Shown here in pieces: positions 1 through 6,338 of a DNA stretch of 15,908 nt. The first letter of the stretch is position 1. Each line of letters starts with the position of its first letter. The DNA comes from Chitinophagaceae bacterium UBA4412 (lineage in GTDB: Bacteria; Bacteroidota; Bacteroidia; Chitinophagales; Chitinophagaceae). The stretch is from positions 3,313-19,220 of the forward strand of contig DGQO01000139.1 of the NCBI GenBank assembly GCA_002400445.1, given 5' to 3'. The notes beneath the pieces are model-generated. The model made no database searches. It saw only the letters and a program-made list of their open reading frames with translations, and was not told the DNA's origin. Position numbers and translations under genes: made by a program.

Positions 1-1464
1 ATCATGTATTTAAAAAATCATGTAGATACTTTGCTGGTCATCAGCAATGATAAACTGCGCCACCAGTTTGGAAATCTGAAAATGAAGGAAGCATTTGCAA
101 AAGCAGATAATGTATTGGCCACTGCAGCAAAATGTATCACTGATGTAATCAACAGTACCGGGCAGATCAATGTAGACTTTGCAGATGTGTGCACCGTGAT
201 GAGTAACGGCGGTGTTGCCATTTTAGGAAGTGGTGTGGCAGAAGGCGAACAGCGTGCACAGCAGGCTATTGAAGCTGCATTGAATTCTCCTTTATTGAAT
301 GACAATGATATCAAGGGTGCAAAATGGATTCTTATTAATATCAATTCTGCCGAAGGAGAACATGAGTTTACCATGGATGAAGTCGAAATTATACAGCAGC
401 ATTTACTTACCAAGGCTGGTGAAGATTCTGATGTAATTCTCGGACTGGGCTATGATAATACACTGGGCAGCCAGATAAGTATCACCCTTATTGCCACAGG
501 CTTTGAGCACAAAGATCCGTTTAAGAAAACACCAAGTGCCGAAGAACTTAAAGCGAAAAGTCCGGACAAAATTGTATTGGAGCTTGAAATGCCAAAAGCA
601 CATATTAGCCAACAGCCTACTTTGCAATTCGATTTGATCGAAGACAAGCATGCCGTACCTCCAGCCAAAGAAGAAGATACCGTTCCTGTAATGACAACCG
701 CAGCGCTTGTAGAAGATCCGATGATGCCTACGCTGCAGGAAATGCCTGAAGAAGCGCCGCAGCAAACACTGCCCGCTGCCGGAGGAGTTGAAAATGAAAA
801 GCCAGAATACTTTGATATCGCACCCGTAGAGGAAAGGCCTTCCATTATACATTTTGATCTTGTGCCCACAGCACCTGAACCAAAAGAGCCACTGCGTAGT
901 CCCGTACGCCATATGATGCCGGAACCTGAACAAAAAAATGAAGAAGCTAGCAATAACGGAAAACCCCTTTCGTCGGGGGGATTCCTGGCAAAGCCGAAGC
1001 ACATTTATGCAGAAGCCAAGCCTTCAAATCCAGAGTCCAAACCAAAAGATGAACCACTGCCAATGCAGAAACCAGTACAGGCAGACGAACCTGTTATTGA
1101 AATGCAACTGGTAGTTAAAGAGTCCAGTAAAGCGGCGGAGGAAGAGCCCCTTGTACAACAAACTCAGCCCATCATGATGTCAACTGTTGAGGAGCCTGCA
1201 ATGCAGGACGAAACGGAAGAACTCAGGCGCCGGGCTATGGAACGCATTGCGAAGCTGCGTAATTTGTCATTCAACATCAACGCAGCTGATCCGAATAATG
1301 AGTTTGAAACGGTGCCGGCTTACCTTCGCCGCAATATGGAAATGCACAACCAGATTGCAGATGTAGAAAGTTTTTACAGCAACTATACTGTAAAAACAAA
1401 TGATAAAAACGAAGTAGAAATAAGTACCATTAATACTTTTCTCGAAGGAAAAAAACCCGATTAA
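1..1464 (+). CDS. ftsZ: Cell division protein FtsZ, C-terminal part (5' end outside window)
   Basis: FtsZ is the tubulin-like GTPase that polymerises at midcell into the Z ring. The frame is already open at base 1, so the ATG at 4 is internal; the nucleotide-binding half lies outside. Visible are VDTLLVI, the T7 loop NVDFADV (about nt 166-186) with the two Asp residues that complete the GTPase site of the next subunit, RAQQAIEAALNSPLL, and the end of the folded core at IATGF (about nt 496-510). A Pro/Glu/Lys-rich linker of roughly 240 residues follows. The conserved tail starts around RIAKLRNLSFN, continues with VPAYLRRN and ends in TINTFLEG. That tail resembles Bacteroidota FtsZ and would bind partners such as FtsA. 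The linker is long compared with Proteobacteria but not unusual for this phylum. A terminator follows, so ftsZ probably closes the division/cell-wall cluster. The identification is secure. Confidence 0.97.
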   Translation: MMYLKNHVDTLLVISNDKLRHQFGNLKMKEAFAKADNVLATAAKCITDVINSTGQINVDFADVCTVMSNGGVAILGSGVAEGEQRAQQAIEAALNSPLLNDNDIKGAKWILININSAEGEHEFTMDEVEIIQQHLLTKAGEDSDVILGLGYDNTLGSQISITLIATGFEHKDPFKKTPSAEELKAKSPDKIVLELEMPKAHISQQPTLQFDLIEDKHAVPPAKEEDTVPVMTTAALVEDPMMPTLQEMPEEAPQQTLPAAGGVENEKPEYFDIAPVEERPSIIHFDLVPTAPEPKEPLRSPVRHMMPEPEQKNEEASNNGKPLSSGGFLAKPKHIYAEAKPSNPESKPKDEPLPMQKPVQADEPVIEMQLVVKESSKAAEEEPLVQQTQPIMMSTVEEPAMQDETEELRRRAMERIAKLRNLSFNINAADPNNEFETVPAYLRRNMEMHNQIADVESFYSNYTVKTNDKNEVEISTINTFLEGKKPD

Positions 1465-1468
1465 CAAA

Positions 1469-1486
1469 CGTAAGCCTCGCCTTACG
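1469..1486 (+). other. Small hairpin just after ftsZ
   Basis: Perfect 6-bp inverted repeat cgtaag/cttacg with a 6-nt loop, 4 nt past the ftsZ stop, followed by aaaaattt. The A-rich rather than T-rich tail on the plus strand argues against a terminator here. It may shield the 3' end of the transcript or be chance. Confidence 0.35.
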
Positions 1487-1518
1487 AAAAATTTGTGTTT
1501 GTAATACCGTTTGTATGT

Positions 1519-1549
1519 AGCCCCTCTGCTTTTAAGAGGGGCTTCTTTA
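1519..1549 (+). terminator. Rho-independent terminator of ftsZ
   Basis: Perfect 9-bp stem agcccctct/agaggggct (1519-1527 with 1535-1543), 7-nt loop, then the T-rich tail tcttta. It sits 55 nt after the ftsZ stop and ends the transcript before the azurin-like gene. Confidence 0.85.
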
Positions 1550-1580
1550 TTATGGAAGCTGGCATTTTTGGAATGAAAAG

Positions 1581-1617
1581 CATTGCAATGCACTGTGCCA
1601 CGGTTCGGATATATAGT
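1581..1617. repeat. Fragment of a dispersed intergenic repeat
   Basis: The piece has two blocks that recur in the same order at 2991-3022: an approximate cattgcaatgcac (caattcaatgcac in the other copy) and ggttcggatatatagt (ggttaggatatatagt in the other copy, 15 of 16 identical). The spacing between the blocks differs by a few bases. This suggests a partial or decayed copy of the element that fills the 2.4-3.1 kb gap. Confidence 0.5.
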
Positions 1618-1640
1618 TTATACGATGTGGTATAATATCC
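1607..1640. other. Imperfect hairpin upstream of the azurin-like gene
   Basis: Inner perfect stem ttatac/gtataa (1618-1623 with 1630-1635, 6-nt loop) and outer stem ggata/tatcc (1607-1611 with 1636-1640), separated by a 6-nt bulge on the left arm only. It overlaps the repeat fragment at 1581-1617 and lies about 85 nt upstream of the proposed promoter. It could be a protein-binding palindrome or part of the repeat. Confidence 0.35.
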
Positions 1641-1723
1641 AAAAAATTTTACATCTCCAGGTAAATCTAACTTTTACAAATACCGGTTTTTACGATTTCA
1701 GGAGAAAGCAAACATTTAGAGCC

Positions 1724-1751
1724 TTGGTCTATATAAAAGGTGGTAGCTTTA
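1724..1751 (+). promoter_or_regulatory. Bacteroidota-type promoter of the azurin-like gene
   Basis: TTG at 1724-1726 and TAGCTTTA at 1744-1751 are 17 nt apart. The second matches the Bacteroidota -7 consensus TAnnTTTG at 5 of its 6 defined positions, and the first fits the -33 element. The T of the -7 box is 37 nt from the ATG. The same ten bases, TAGCTTTATC, occur at exactly this distance from the start of the LD-carboxypeptidase gene on the other strand near 12735. Confidence 0.45.
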
Positions 1752-1780
1752 TCGCCTCTTAGAAACAAAAATTTATTATC

Positions 1781-2329
1781 ATGAAAAGAATCTTTTTTGC
1801 CCCGGCATTTGTAGCAGTAATATCTTTAGCCGCTTGCAATGGGGGAAATGAAAACAAAGGAGCTACTACTCCTACAGTAGACAATACAACAGCAACCACC
1901 CCAACTGTTTCAACGCCGGGATCGGATATTCCTGGAATTGATGCAGTAGCTGTAACCGATGATATTGCCCTCACTGGCGATGATCAAATGAAGTACGACA
2001 AAACCTTGTTTAAGGTTAAAGCCGGGAAGGAAGTAAAATTATCTTTAAAAAATATTGGTAAACTCCCCGCTGCTTCAATGGCGCATAACGTAGTCATTTT
2101 AAAACCAGGAACCGACCTGCAGGCATTTGGATTGGCAGCAGCTACTTCAAAAGAAACTGAACATATTCCAGCAGCCATGGCAGGTGACGTGTTAGCTAAA
2201 ACTAAATTGTTAGGCCCCGGCGAAAGTGATAACATTACTTTTAAACTTGACACGCCAGGCGTGTATGAATTCCTTTGCACTTTTCCAGGTCACTTCGGTA
2301 CCATGAAAGGGAAGATTGTAGCTGAATAA
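1781..2329 (+). CDS. Azurin-like cupredoxin lipoprotein
   Basis: Predicted type-1 (blue) copper protein that would carry electrons at the cell envelope. Residues 1-19 form a lipoprotein signal with lipobox L16-A-A-C19; cleavage before Cys19 would leave a lipid-anchored protein. A Thr/Pro/Asn-rich tether of about 40 residues follows. The azurin fold starts near GDDQMKYD (67-74), which matches the start of mature azurins. The copper ligands are all present: His102 in MAHN, Cys166, His171 in CTFPGHFGTM, and Met175. The first loop has Ala101 where classic azurins have Gly. The gene has its own promoter and a strong terminator, so it is monocistronic. Its redox partner cannot be told from context; a role in respiration or copper/oxidative stress is inference. 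Confidence 0.92.
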   Translation: MKRIFFAPAFVAVISLAACNGGNENKGATTPTVDNTTATTPTVSTPGSDIPGIDAVAVTDDIALTGDDQMKYDKTLFKVKAGKEVKLSLKNIGKLPAASMAHNVVILKPGTDLQAFGLAAATSKETEHIPAAMAGDVLAKTKLLGPGESDNITFKLDTPGVYEFLCTFPGHFGTMKGKIVAE

Positions 2330-2352
2330 TAAAATACACAGCATTTCTTTTG

Positions 2353-2382
2353 AGCAGCTTTTTTTAAAGCTGCTTTTTTTTT
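2353..2382 (+). terminator. Rho-independent terminator of the azurin-like gene
   Basis: Perfect 9-bp stem agcagcttt/aaagctgct (2353-2361 with 2366-2374), 4-nt T loop and a run of nine T, 23 nt after the stop codon. Confidence 0.92.
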
Positions 2383-2404
2383 CACATTTCAGCAATGTCT
2401 TCCC

Positions 2405-2543
2405 CACAACTCTTCGGAGATTTTCCTTGTGGCTGATGAATTTGGTTTAAGCCTGAAAGGCTGACTTTGTTCTAGAGAATTTGTTAGTGTAAATTAAAAA
2501 TCCCAAAGAGATGATATTAAAAAAATGTCACCCCTCCGGGGCT
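2405..2543. repeat. Dispersed intergenic repeat, copy A
   Basis: Two blocks are shared with copy B at 2877-2987 in the same order and orientation. Block 1 is cacaactcttcgg followed by gattttccttgtggctgat. Block 2 runs from gaatttgttagtg through aaaaatccc and atgtcacccct to gct. Copy A is about 28 nt longer because of extra sequence between the blocks (about 2440-2470). Confidence 0.75.
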
Positions 2544-2595
2544 TTAAAAATATTTAATGCCCTGTGCTATAATTATTTCATTCCTTCGGGATTTT
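2497..2595. repeat. Imperfect palindromic element overlapping copy A
   Basis: The left arm starting aaaatcccaaagagatga (from about 2497) is largely complementary to the right arm ending ttccttcgggatttt (to 2595). The arms are about 23-25 nt with several mismatches. Between them lies a cccc-tcc-gggg mini-stem at 2531-2541. Terminal inverted arms around a short non-coding core recall MITE- or REP-like elements, but no flanking duplication is obvious. Confidence 0.5.
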
Positions 2596-2821
2596 AGAAG
2601 TGATCCATAACCAACCGAACACTAATGGTTTCTTCGAGAACCACACACTAACACCCCAAAATATTTCCTTCACTGCTGTTCCCATTCTTTCGGGAAGCCA
2701 ATATTTGCGCCTTCAATCTTAATAAGGCTGCCGCTGCCTGGCCTCCCGGCCAGCAGCATTTGTACAGGCTCCCAGTAATTCCTGCAGTAAAGGGTTAATA
2801 AACCAAACTCACCCTCACCCC

Positions 2822-2876
2822 TTCCGTCCTGGATCGTGTCTTCACGAACCAGTTCCGTCTTGGTCGATGCCTTCAA
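2822..2876. repeat. Short direct repeat with 31-nt offset and internal hairpin
   Basis: ttccgtcctggatcgtgtct at 2822 recurs in diverged form as ttccgtcttggtcgatgcct at 2853. Unit 1 carries a hairpin with stem tcgtg/cacga (2834-2838 with 2843-2847) and a tctt tetraloop. It abuts repeat copy B directly. With only two diverged units it is not a CRISPR. Confidence 0.5.
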
Positions 2877-2987
2877 CACAACTATTCGGAAGATTTTCTT
2901 TGTGGCTGATATTTTCGTAGAAAATTTGGTAGTGAAAAATAAAAATCCCGAAGCGATGGTATAAAAAAATGTCACCCCTGCGGAGCT
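2877..2987. repeat. Dispersed intergenic repeat, copy B
   Basis: Second copy of the element at 2405-2543: cacaactattcgg, gattttctttgtggctgat, aaaatttggtagtg, aaaaatcccgaagcgatgg, atgtcacccctgcggagct. The copies differ by scattered substitutions and one larger length difference, so they are old duplicates rather than a recent insertion. Confidence 0.75.
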
Positions 2988-2990
2988 GTG

Positions 2991-3022
2991 CAATTCAATG
3001 CACCAAGGTTAGGATATATAGT
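2991..3022. repeat. Repeat box shared with the ftsZ-azurin gap
   Basis: caattcaatgcac followed by ggttaggatatatagt, matching 1581-1617. It directly follows copy B, so the full element may extend from about 2877 to 3022 or beyond, with the 1581-1617 piece as a truncated relative. Confidence 0.5.
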
Positions 3023-3183
3023 ACCCATGCTAATTCTTGCAAGCGCTCCGCTTCCAGGCAAATGCATCGCCTGTCATGTTTTTTAATGATAGTTGTCATT
3101 CGCCTCCAGTACATGGGATAGTACTTTTGAGATGCCAAATGCTGGTACAGCCAGCTATTTCAGATTGCTTTAATACTCGCTAT

Positions 3184-3483
3184 ATGTACAACAATGCCAC
3201 ACCCGGCCCATCGCCCAGGATTCGTAAGGTAAAGGGCAGGGTAGAAATCAATATTCAGCAATGTAAAGGATGTTCTCTCTGTATTACAGAATGTAAAGAA
3301 CATGCACTTACCTTATCCCAGGAAATAAATAAAAAGGGCTATCGCTACGCTATTGCTCACAATGAGCTTTGCACCGGTTGCGTAAACTGTGCGCTCGTTT
3401 GTCCGGATGCTGTCATTAGTGTTTATCGTACTAAAGTGCAGAAAACATCTCCTGCTTCACCACAAAATATTGAACAGCCATGA
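3184..3483 (+). CDS. 2-oxoacid:ferredoxin oxidoreductase, delta (ferredoxin-like) subunit
   Basis: Small iron-sulfur subunit that would pass electrons from the TPP-containing core to ferredoxin. With the ATG at 3184 it is 99 residues and carries two 4Fe-4S motifs: Cys27-x2-Cys30-x2-Cys33-x3-Cys37 (CKGCSLCITEC) and Cys63-x2-Cys66-x2-Cys69-x3-Cys73-Pro (CTGCVNCALVCP). The first lacks the usual Pro after its last Cys. The frame stays open upstream to an ATG at 3037, but those 49 extra residues look non-coding and run close to the repeats, so 3184 is preferred. The last codons overlap the next gene as ATGA, indicating translational coupling. It is the first gene of a four-gene operon. Whether the enzyme uses 2-oxoglutarate or branched-chain 2-oxoacids cannot be read from this subunit. 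Confidence 0.88.
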   Translation: MYNNATPGPSPRIRKVKGRVEINIQQCKGCSLCITECKEHALTLSQEINKKGYRYAIAHNELCTGCVNCALVCPDAVISVYRTKVQKTSPASPQNIEQP

Positions 3484-4553
3484 GTAACGAAATAAGATTG
3501 ATGAAAGGGAATGAGGCTATGGCCGAAGCAGCAATAAGAGCTGGCTGCGATGCCTACTTTGGTTATCCCATTACGCCCCAAAGTGAAGTACTCGAATACC
3601 TTGCACGGGAAATGCCAAAACATGGCCGGGTAGTGCTGCAGGCAGAAAGTGAAGTGGCCAGTATTAATATGGTCTATGGTGCAGCAGGAGCGGGTTTCCG
3701 GGCAATGACTTCCTCTTCCTCTCCGGGGATAAGTCTTATGCAGGAAGGCATCAGTTATATCGCCGGTGCAGAGTTGCCCTGTCTTATTGCCAATGTAAAT
3801 CGTGCCGGTCCTGGTCTTGGTACCATCCAACCCGGGCAGGGAGATTATTTTCAAAGTGTAAAGGGTGGCGGCCATGGCGATTATCGCCTCATTGTACTGG
3901 CACCATCAAGCGTGCAGGAAATGGCAGACCATGTATTCCTCGGCTTTGACCTTGCTGATAAATACCGGAACCCTGTAATGATTCTAAGTGATGGAGCTGT
4001 GGGGCAGATGATGGAAAAAGTGGAGTTCAAACCTTATACAAATCCGGCAGTAGATAAAAGCGGATGGGCTACCGTAGGTAAACCAAAAGACAGGCAGCGG
4101 CATTACATCACTTCATTACACATTAAGCCGGAGAAAATGGAAGAACACAACCTGCACCTCCAGGAAAAATACCGCCGTATAGCTGAAGCAGAAGTGCGCT
4201 TTGAAGAAATTAAAACGGCTGATGCAGAATTGCTTTTCGTGGCTTATGGCCTTAGTGCCCGCATTTGCCAGAAAGCGGTAGACTTGCTAAGGGAAGCCGG
4301 CCATAAAGTGGGCCTTTTAAGGCCGATTAGTTTGTTTCCTTTTCCAGAAAAAAGACTTGCACAATTAGCCGGGCAGGTAAAGCAAATGCTTTGCGTAGAG
4401 TTGAATGCCGGCCAGATGGTAGAAGATGTGAGGCTGGCAGTAAATGGAAAAGTGCCGGTATCTTTTTATGGCCGCATGGGCGGTATGATGCCCACACCAG
4501 AAAGTATTGTAGCACATGCAGAAACTTTAATATTAACACGCCATGATTCTTGA
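3480..4553 (+). CDS. vorB: 2-oxoacid:ferredoxin oxidoreductase, alpha subunit (VorB/KorA type)
   Basis: Carries the pyrimidine-binding half of the thiamine diphosphate site in an enzyme that decarboxylates a 2-oxoacid to its acyl-CoA while reducing ferredoxin. The N-terminus reads MKGNEAMAEAAIRAGCDAYF and then the family signature YPITP at 29-33. The stretch around GAGFRAMTSSSSPGISLMQEG (70-90) and the region up to DGAVGQMM (171-178) complete the domain. A transketolase C-terminal-like domain follows (about 245-355). The length of 357 aa fits the separate alpha subunit of four-subunit enzymes; fused alpha-gamma forms are much longer. The overall pattern is closest, from memory, to subunits annotated as 3-methyl-2-oxobutanoate dehydrogenase VorB, but family names do not fix substrate and 2-oxoglutarate remains possible. 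It overlaps its neighbours by 4 and 11 nt. Confidence 0.93.
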   Translation: MSNEIRLMKGNEAMAEAAIRAGCDAYFGYPITPQSEVLEYLAREMPKHGRVVLQAESEVASINMVYGAAGAGFRAMTSSSSPGISLMQEGISYIAGAELPCLIANVNRAGPGLGTIQPGQGDYFQSVKGGGHGDYRLIVLAPSSVQEMADHVFLGFDLADKYRNPVMILSDGAVGQMMEKVEFKPYTNPAVDKSGWATVGKPKDRQRHYITSLHIKPEKMEEHNLHLQEKYRRIAEAEVRFEEIKTADAELLFVAYGLSARICQKAVDLLREAGHKVGLLRPISLFPFPEKRLAQLAGQVKQMLCVELNAGQMVEDVRLAVNGKVPVSFYGRMGGMMPTPESIVAHAETLILTRHDS

Positions 4554-5337
4554 AGAAACATATAATACCAAAACCACAGACAGCGCCGAAGAAGTTTATG
4601 ATACCGTGTATGAGCCGCCATGTACCTTGCTGGATACGCCCATGCATTACTGCCCCGGATGCTACCATAGCCTCGTGCACAAATTGATGATGGAGGTGGT
4701 AGATGAAATGCAAATACAAGAGCAGGTAGTGGGTGTAGCGCCAGTGGGCTGTGCAGTATTTGCGTATGAGTATATGGATATAGACATGCAGGAAGCTGCA
4801 CATGGCCGGGCCTGCGCCGTGGCTACCGCTGTAAAAAGATTAATGCCAGAGAAATACGTGTTCACTTACCAGGGCGATGGCGACCTTGCTGCCATTGGTA
4901 TTGCTGAAACCATTCACGCCATTAACCGTGGTGAAAATTTTCTCATTGTTTTTGTAAATAACGCCGTGTATGGTATGACGAGCGGACAAATGGCACCCAC
5001 CACTTTGCCAGGGATGCTTAGCACAACTACACCCACCGGCCGGGACACATCGTTTTACGGACAACCCATTAAAGTGGCAGAATTGATGGCGCAGTTGCCA
5101 GGCGCTTATTACGTAACAAGGCAAGCCGTAAACTCTGCCAATGCCGTGCGTAAAACAAAAAAAGCTTTGCTTAAAGCATTTCAATACCAGCAGGAGAATA
5201 AAGGTACTTGCCTTGTAGAAATTGTGAGCAATTGCCCAAGTAACTGGAAGATGACGCCTGTAGAATGCATTTCGTTTATCAATGAACAAATGCTACCTGT
5301 TTTTCCTGTGGGAGATATTAAAGTTCCAAAATTGTAA
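4543..5337 (+). CDS. 2-oxoacid:ferredoxin oxidoreductase, beta (TPP-binding) subunit
   Basis: Binds the diphosphate-Mg part of thiamine diphosphate and, in relatives, a 4Fe-4S cluster. The TPP motif is intact: GDGD at 111-114, then about 25 residues later NNAVYGMT at 139-146. Cysteines at 37 and 40 (CPGC), 70 (VGCAVF) and 231 (NCPSNW) sit where relatives hold their cluster. HGRACAVATAVK (87-98) is also typical. At 264 aa it fits the family. It starts within the last 11 nt of the alpha gene, which fixes the ATG at 4543, and the gamma gene follows 11 nt after the stop. The first 30 residues are variable and Glu/Thr-rich. Confidence 0.93.
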   Translation: MILEETYNTKTTDSAEEVYDTVYEPPCTLLDTPMHYCPGCYHSLVHKLMMEVVDEMQIQEQVVGVAPVGCAVFAYEYMDIDMQEAAHGRACAVATAVKRLMPEKYVFTYQGDGDLAAIGIAETIHAINRGENFLIVFVNNAVYGMTSGQMAPTTLPGMLSTTTPTGRDTSFYGQPIKVAELMAQLPGAYYVTRQAVNSANAVRKTKKALLKAFQYQQENKGTCLVEIVSNCPSNWKMTPVECISFINEQMLPVFPVGDIKVPKL

Positions 5338-5348
5338 AAACTCTACTG

Positions 5349-5915
5349 ATGACTGAAGAAATTATTATAGCCGGTTTTGGCGGACAAGGTGTACTCTCGC
5401 TCGGTATGACACTCGCTTATGCTGCCATGATAGAAAATAAAGAAATTTCCTGGATGCCCTCTTATGGGCCGGAAATGCGGGGCGGTACGGCCAATTGTAT
5501 GACCATTTTGAGTGACGAGAAAATAAGTTCACCCATCATTTCGAGATTTGATGCAGCAATAGTACTAAACCAGCCTTCCATGGAAAAATTTGCTGATGCG
5601 GTGAAGCCAGGTGGACTGTTGCTCTACGAAACATCCAGTATTACTGCCTGTAGCAAAAGAACAGATATTGATATTGTGGGCATTCCTGCAATGAAAAAAG
5701 CGCTTGAAGTTTCCAGTGCAAAAGTGATGAACATGATTATGCTTGGAGCATACCTGCACCTCCGTCCAATCGTAGCCTTAGAGTCCATCATGGAGGCGCT
5801 GAAAAAAGTGCTGCCAGAAAAATACCATCATACCCTTATCCATAATGAAGCCGCATTAATGGCAGGAGAAGAGCTTATTCATACCGAAAACGAAGGAGTG
5901 ATGATGGTGGTTTAA
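5349..5915 (+). CDS. 2-oxoacid:ferredoxin oxidoreductase, gamma subunit
   Basis: Gamma domain of the pyruvate/ketoisovalerate oxidoreductase family, thought to shape the CoA-binding side of the complex. The N-terminal GFGGQGV (9-15) is the family glycine loop, followed by MPSYGPEMRGGTANC (about 36-51), also a hallmark. The length of 188 aa is normal. It is the last gene of the delta-alpha-beta-gamma operon. The ATG at 5349 has no Shine-Dalgarno sequence, as is usual in Bacteroidota. The operon converges on the rhodanese gene with 97 nt between stops, where I see no clear terminator. Confidence 0.93.
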   Translation: MTEEIIIAGFGGQGVLSLGMTLAYAAMIENKEISWMPSYGPEMRGGTANCMTILSDEKISSPIISRFDAAIVLNQPSMEKFADAVKPGGLLLYETSSITACSKRTDIDIVGIPAMKKALEVSSAKVMNMIMLGAYLHLRPIVALESIMEALKKVLPEKYHHTLIHNEAALMAGEELIHTENEGVMMVV

Positions 5916-6012
5916 TAACGCATTGTATCATCAAGATTGCGCTGCTTGTTTTTGTAAGTACCTGCAGATGCAGGGGATAAAGTCATACTGCATTGGCGGC
6001 AGAAGGCTTCTT

Positions 6013-6315
6013 TTATTTTGAAGGAAAAACTTTCCGCCAGGCATTCATTCCGCCAGCGAGGTTAAGGAGATTTTGGAAACCAAATCGCTGCTCAAGGCGC
6101 TGGATAATGATACCGCTCCGGATACCTTTCTCACAATAGAATACCACCCGTTTGTCTTTTGGAATTGCAGGCACTTGTTGCATGATATCATCCATCGGTA
6201 TCAACTGCCCGCCAATATTAAAAGCGGTATGCTCCCAGGGCTCACGTACATCGATGAGCACAACCTGCTGTTTTTGAAGAAGCGCTTGCAAGTGTTCAGG
6301 TGATATGGATTCCAA
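6013..6315 (-). CDS. Single-domain rhodanese-like sulfurtransferase
   Basis: Predicted cytoplasmic sulfur carrier/transferase. One complete rhodanese domain of 100 aa: LIDVREPWEH (20-29), then the active-site loop CEKGIRS with the persulfide-forming Cys61 (61-67), then LAGGMNAWR (86-94). The loop fits thiosulfate/polysulfide-type rhodaneses. The start appears to be TTG at 6315: an in-frame TAA lies four codons upstream (6325-6327) and no ATG or GTG is available before the domain. The gene begins 23 nt after kup on the same strand, so the two are probably co-transcribed. A functional link with potassium uptake is not evident. The physiological sulfur substrate is unknown. Confidence 0.88.
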   Translation of the reverse strand: MESISPEHLQALLQKQQVVLIDVREPWEHTAFNIGGQLIPMDDIMQQVPAIPKDKRVVFYCEKGIRSGIIIQRLEQRFGFQNLLNLAGGMNAWRKVFPSK

Positions 6316-6338
6316 GAATTTTTTTTATATCGGATGTC

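Larger units (their letters stand above)
2383..3183. other. Gene-free, repeat-rich intergenic region
   Basis: About 800 nt without a credible gene. The only long open frame (minus strand, 2670-2993) crosses a repeat copy and shows no recognisable protein features. The region contains two copies of an element of about 110-140 nt, an imperfect palindrome of about 100 nt, a short 31-nt-offset direct repeat with a hairpin, and a third repeated box. No transposase remnant or target duplication is visible. The promoter of the following oxidoreductase operon should lie near its right end, but I see no good -33/-7 pair there. Confidence 0.6.

Noticed and set aside
403..1004. Long minus-strand open frames opposite ftsZ
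   Set aside because: They lie entirely under the clearly real FtsZ linker, are Ser/Gly- or Phe/Arg-rich, and show no protein features.
2822..2876. Possible CRISPR repeat-spacer unit
   Set aside because: Only two diverged units, no regular array and no cas genes in the window.
2670..2993. 107-codon minus-strand open frame in the repeat region
   Set aside because: It crosses a repeat copy, has no recognisable motif or plausible composition, and no promoter or partner gene supports it.
3037..3183. 49-residue N-terminal extension of the ferredoxin subunit from an ATG at 3037
   Set aside because: The family starts shortly before the first cluster motif and the extension shows no conserved features.
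5916..6012. Bidirectional terminator between the oxidoreductase operon and the rhodanese gene
   Set aside because: Only very short palindromes without a proper loop or T tract (ctgcagatgcag, agaaggcttct) are present.
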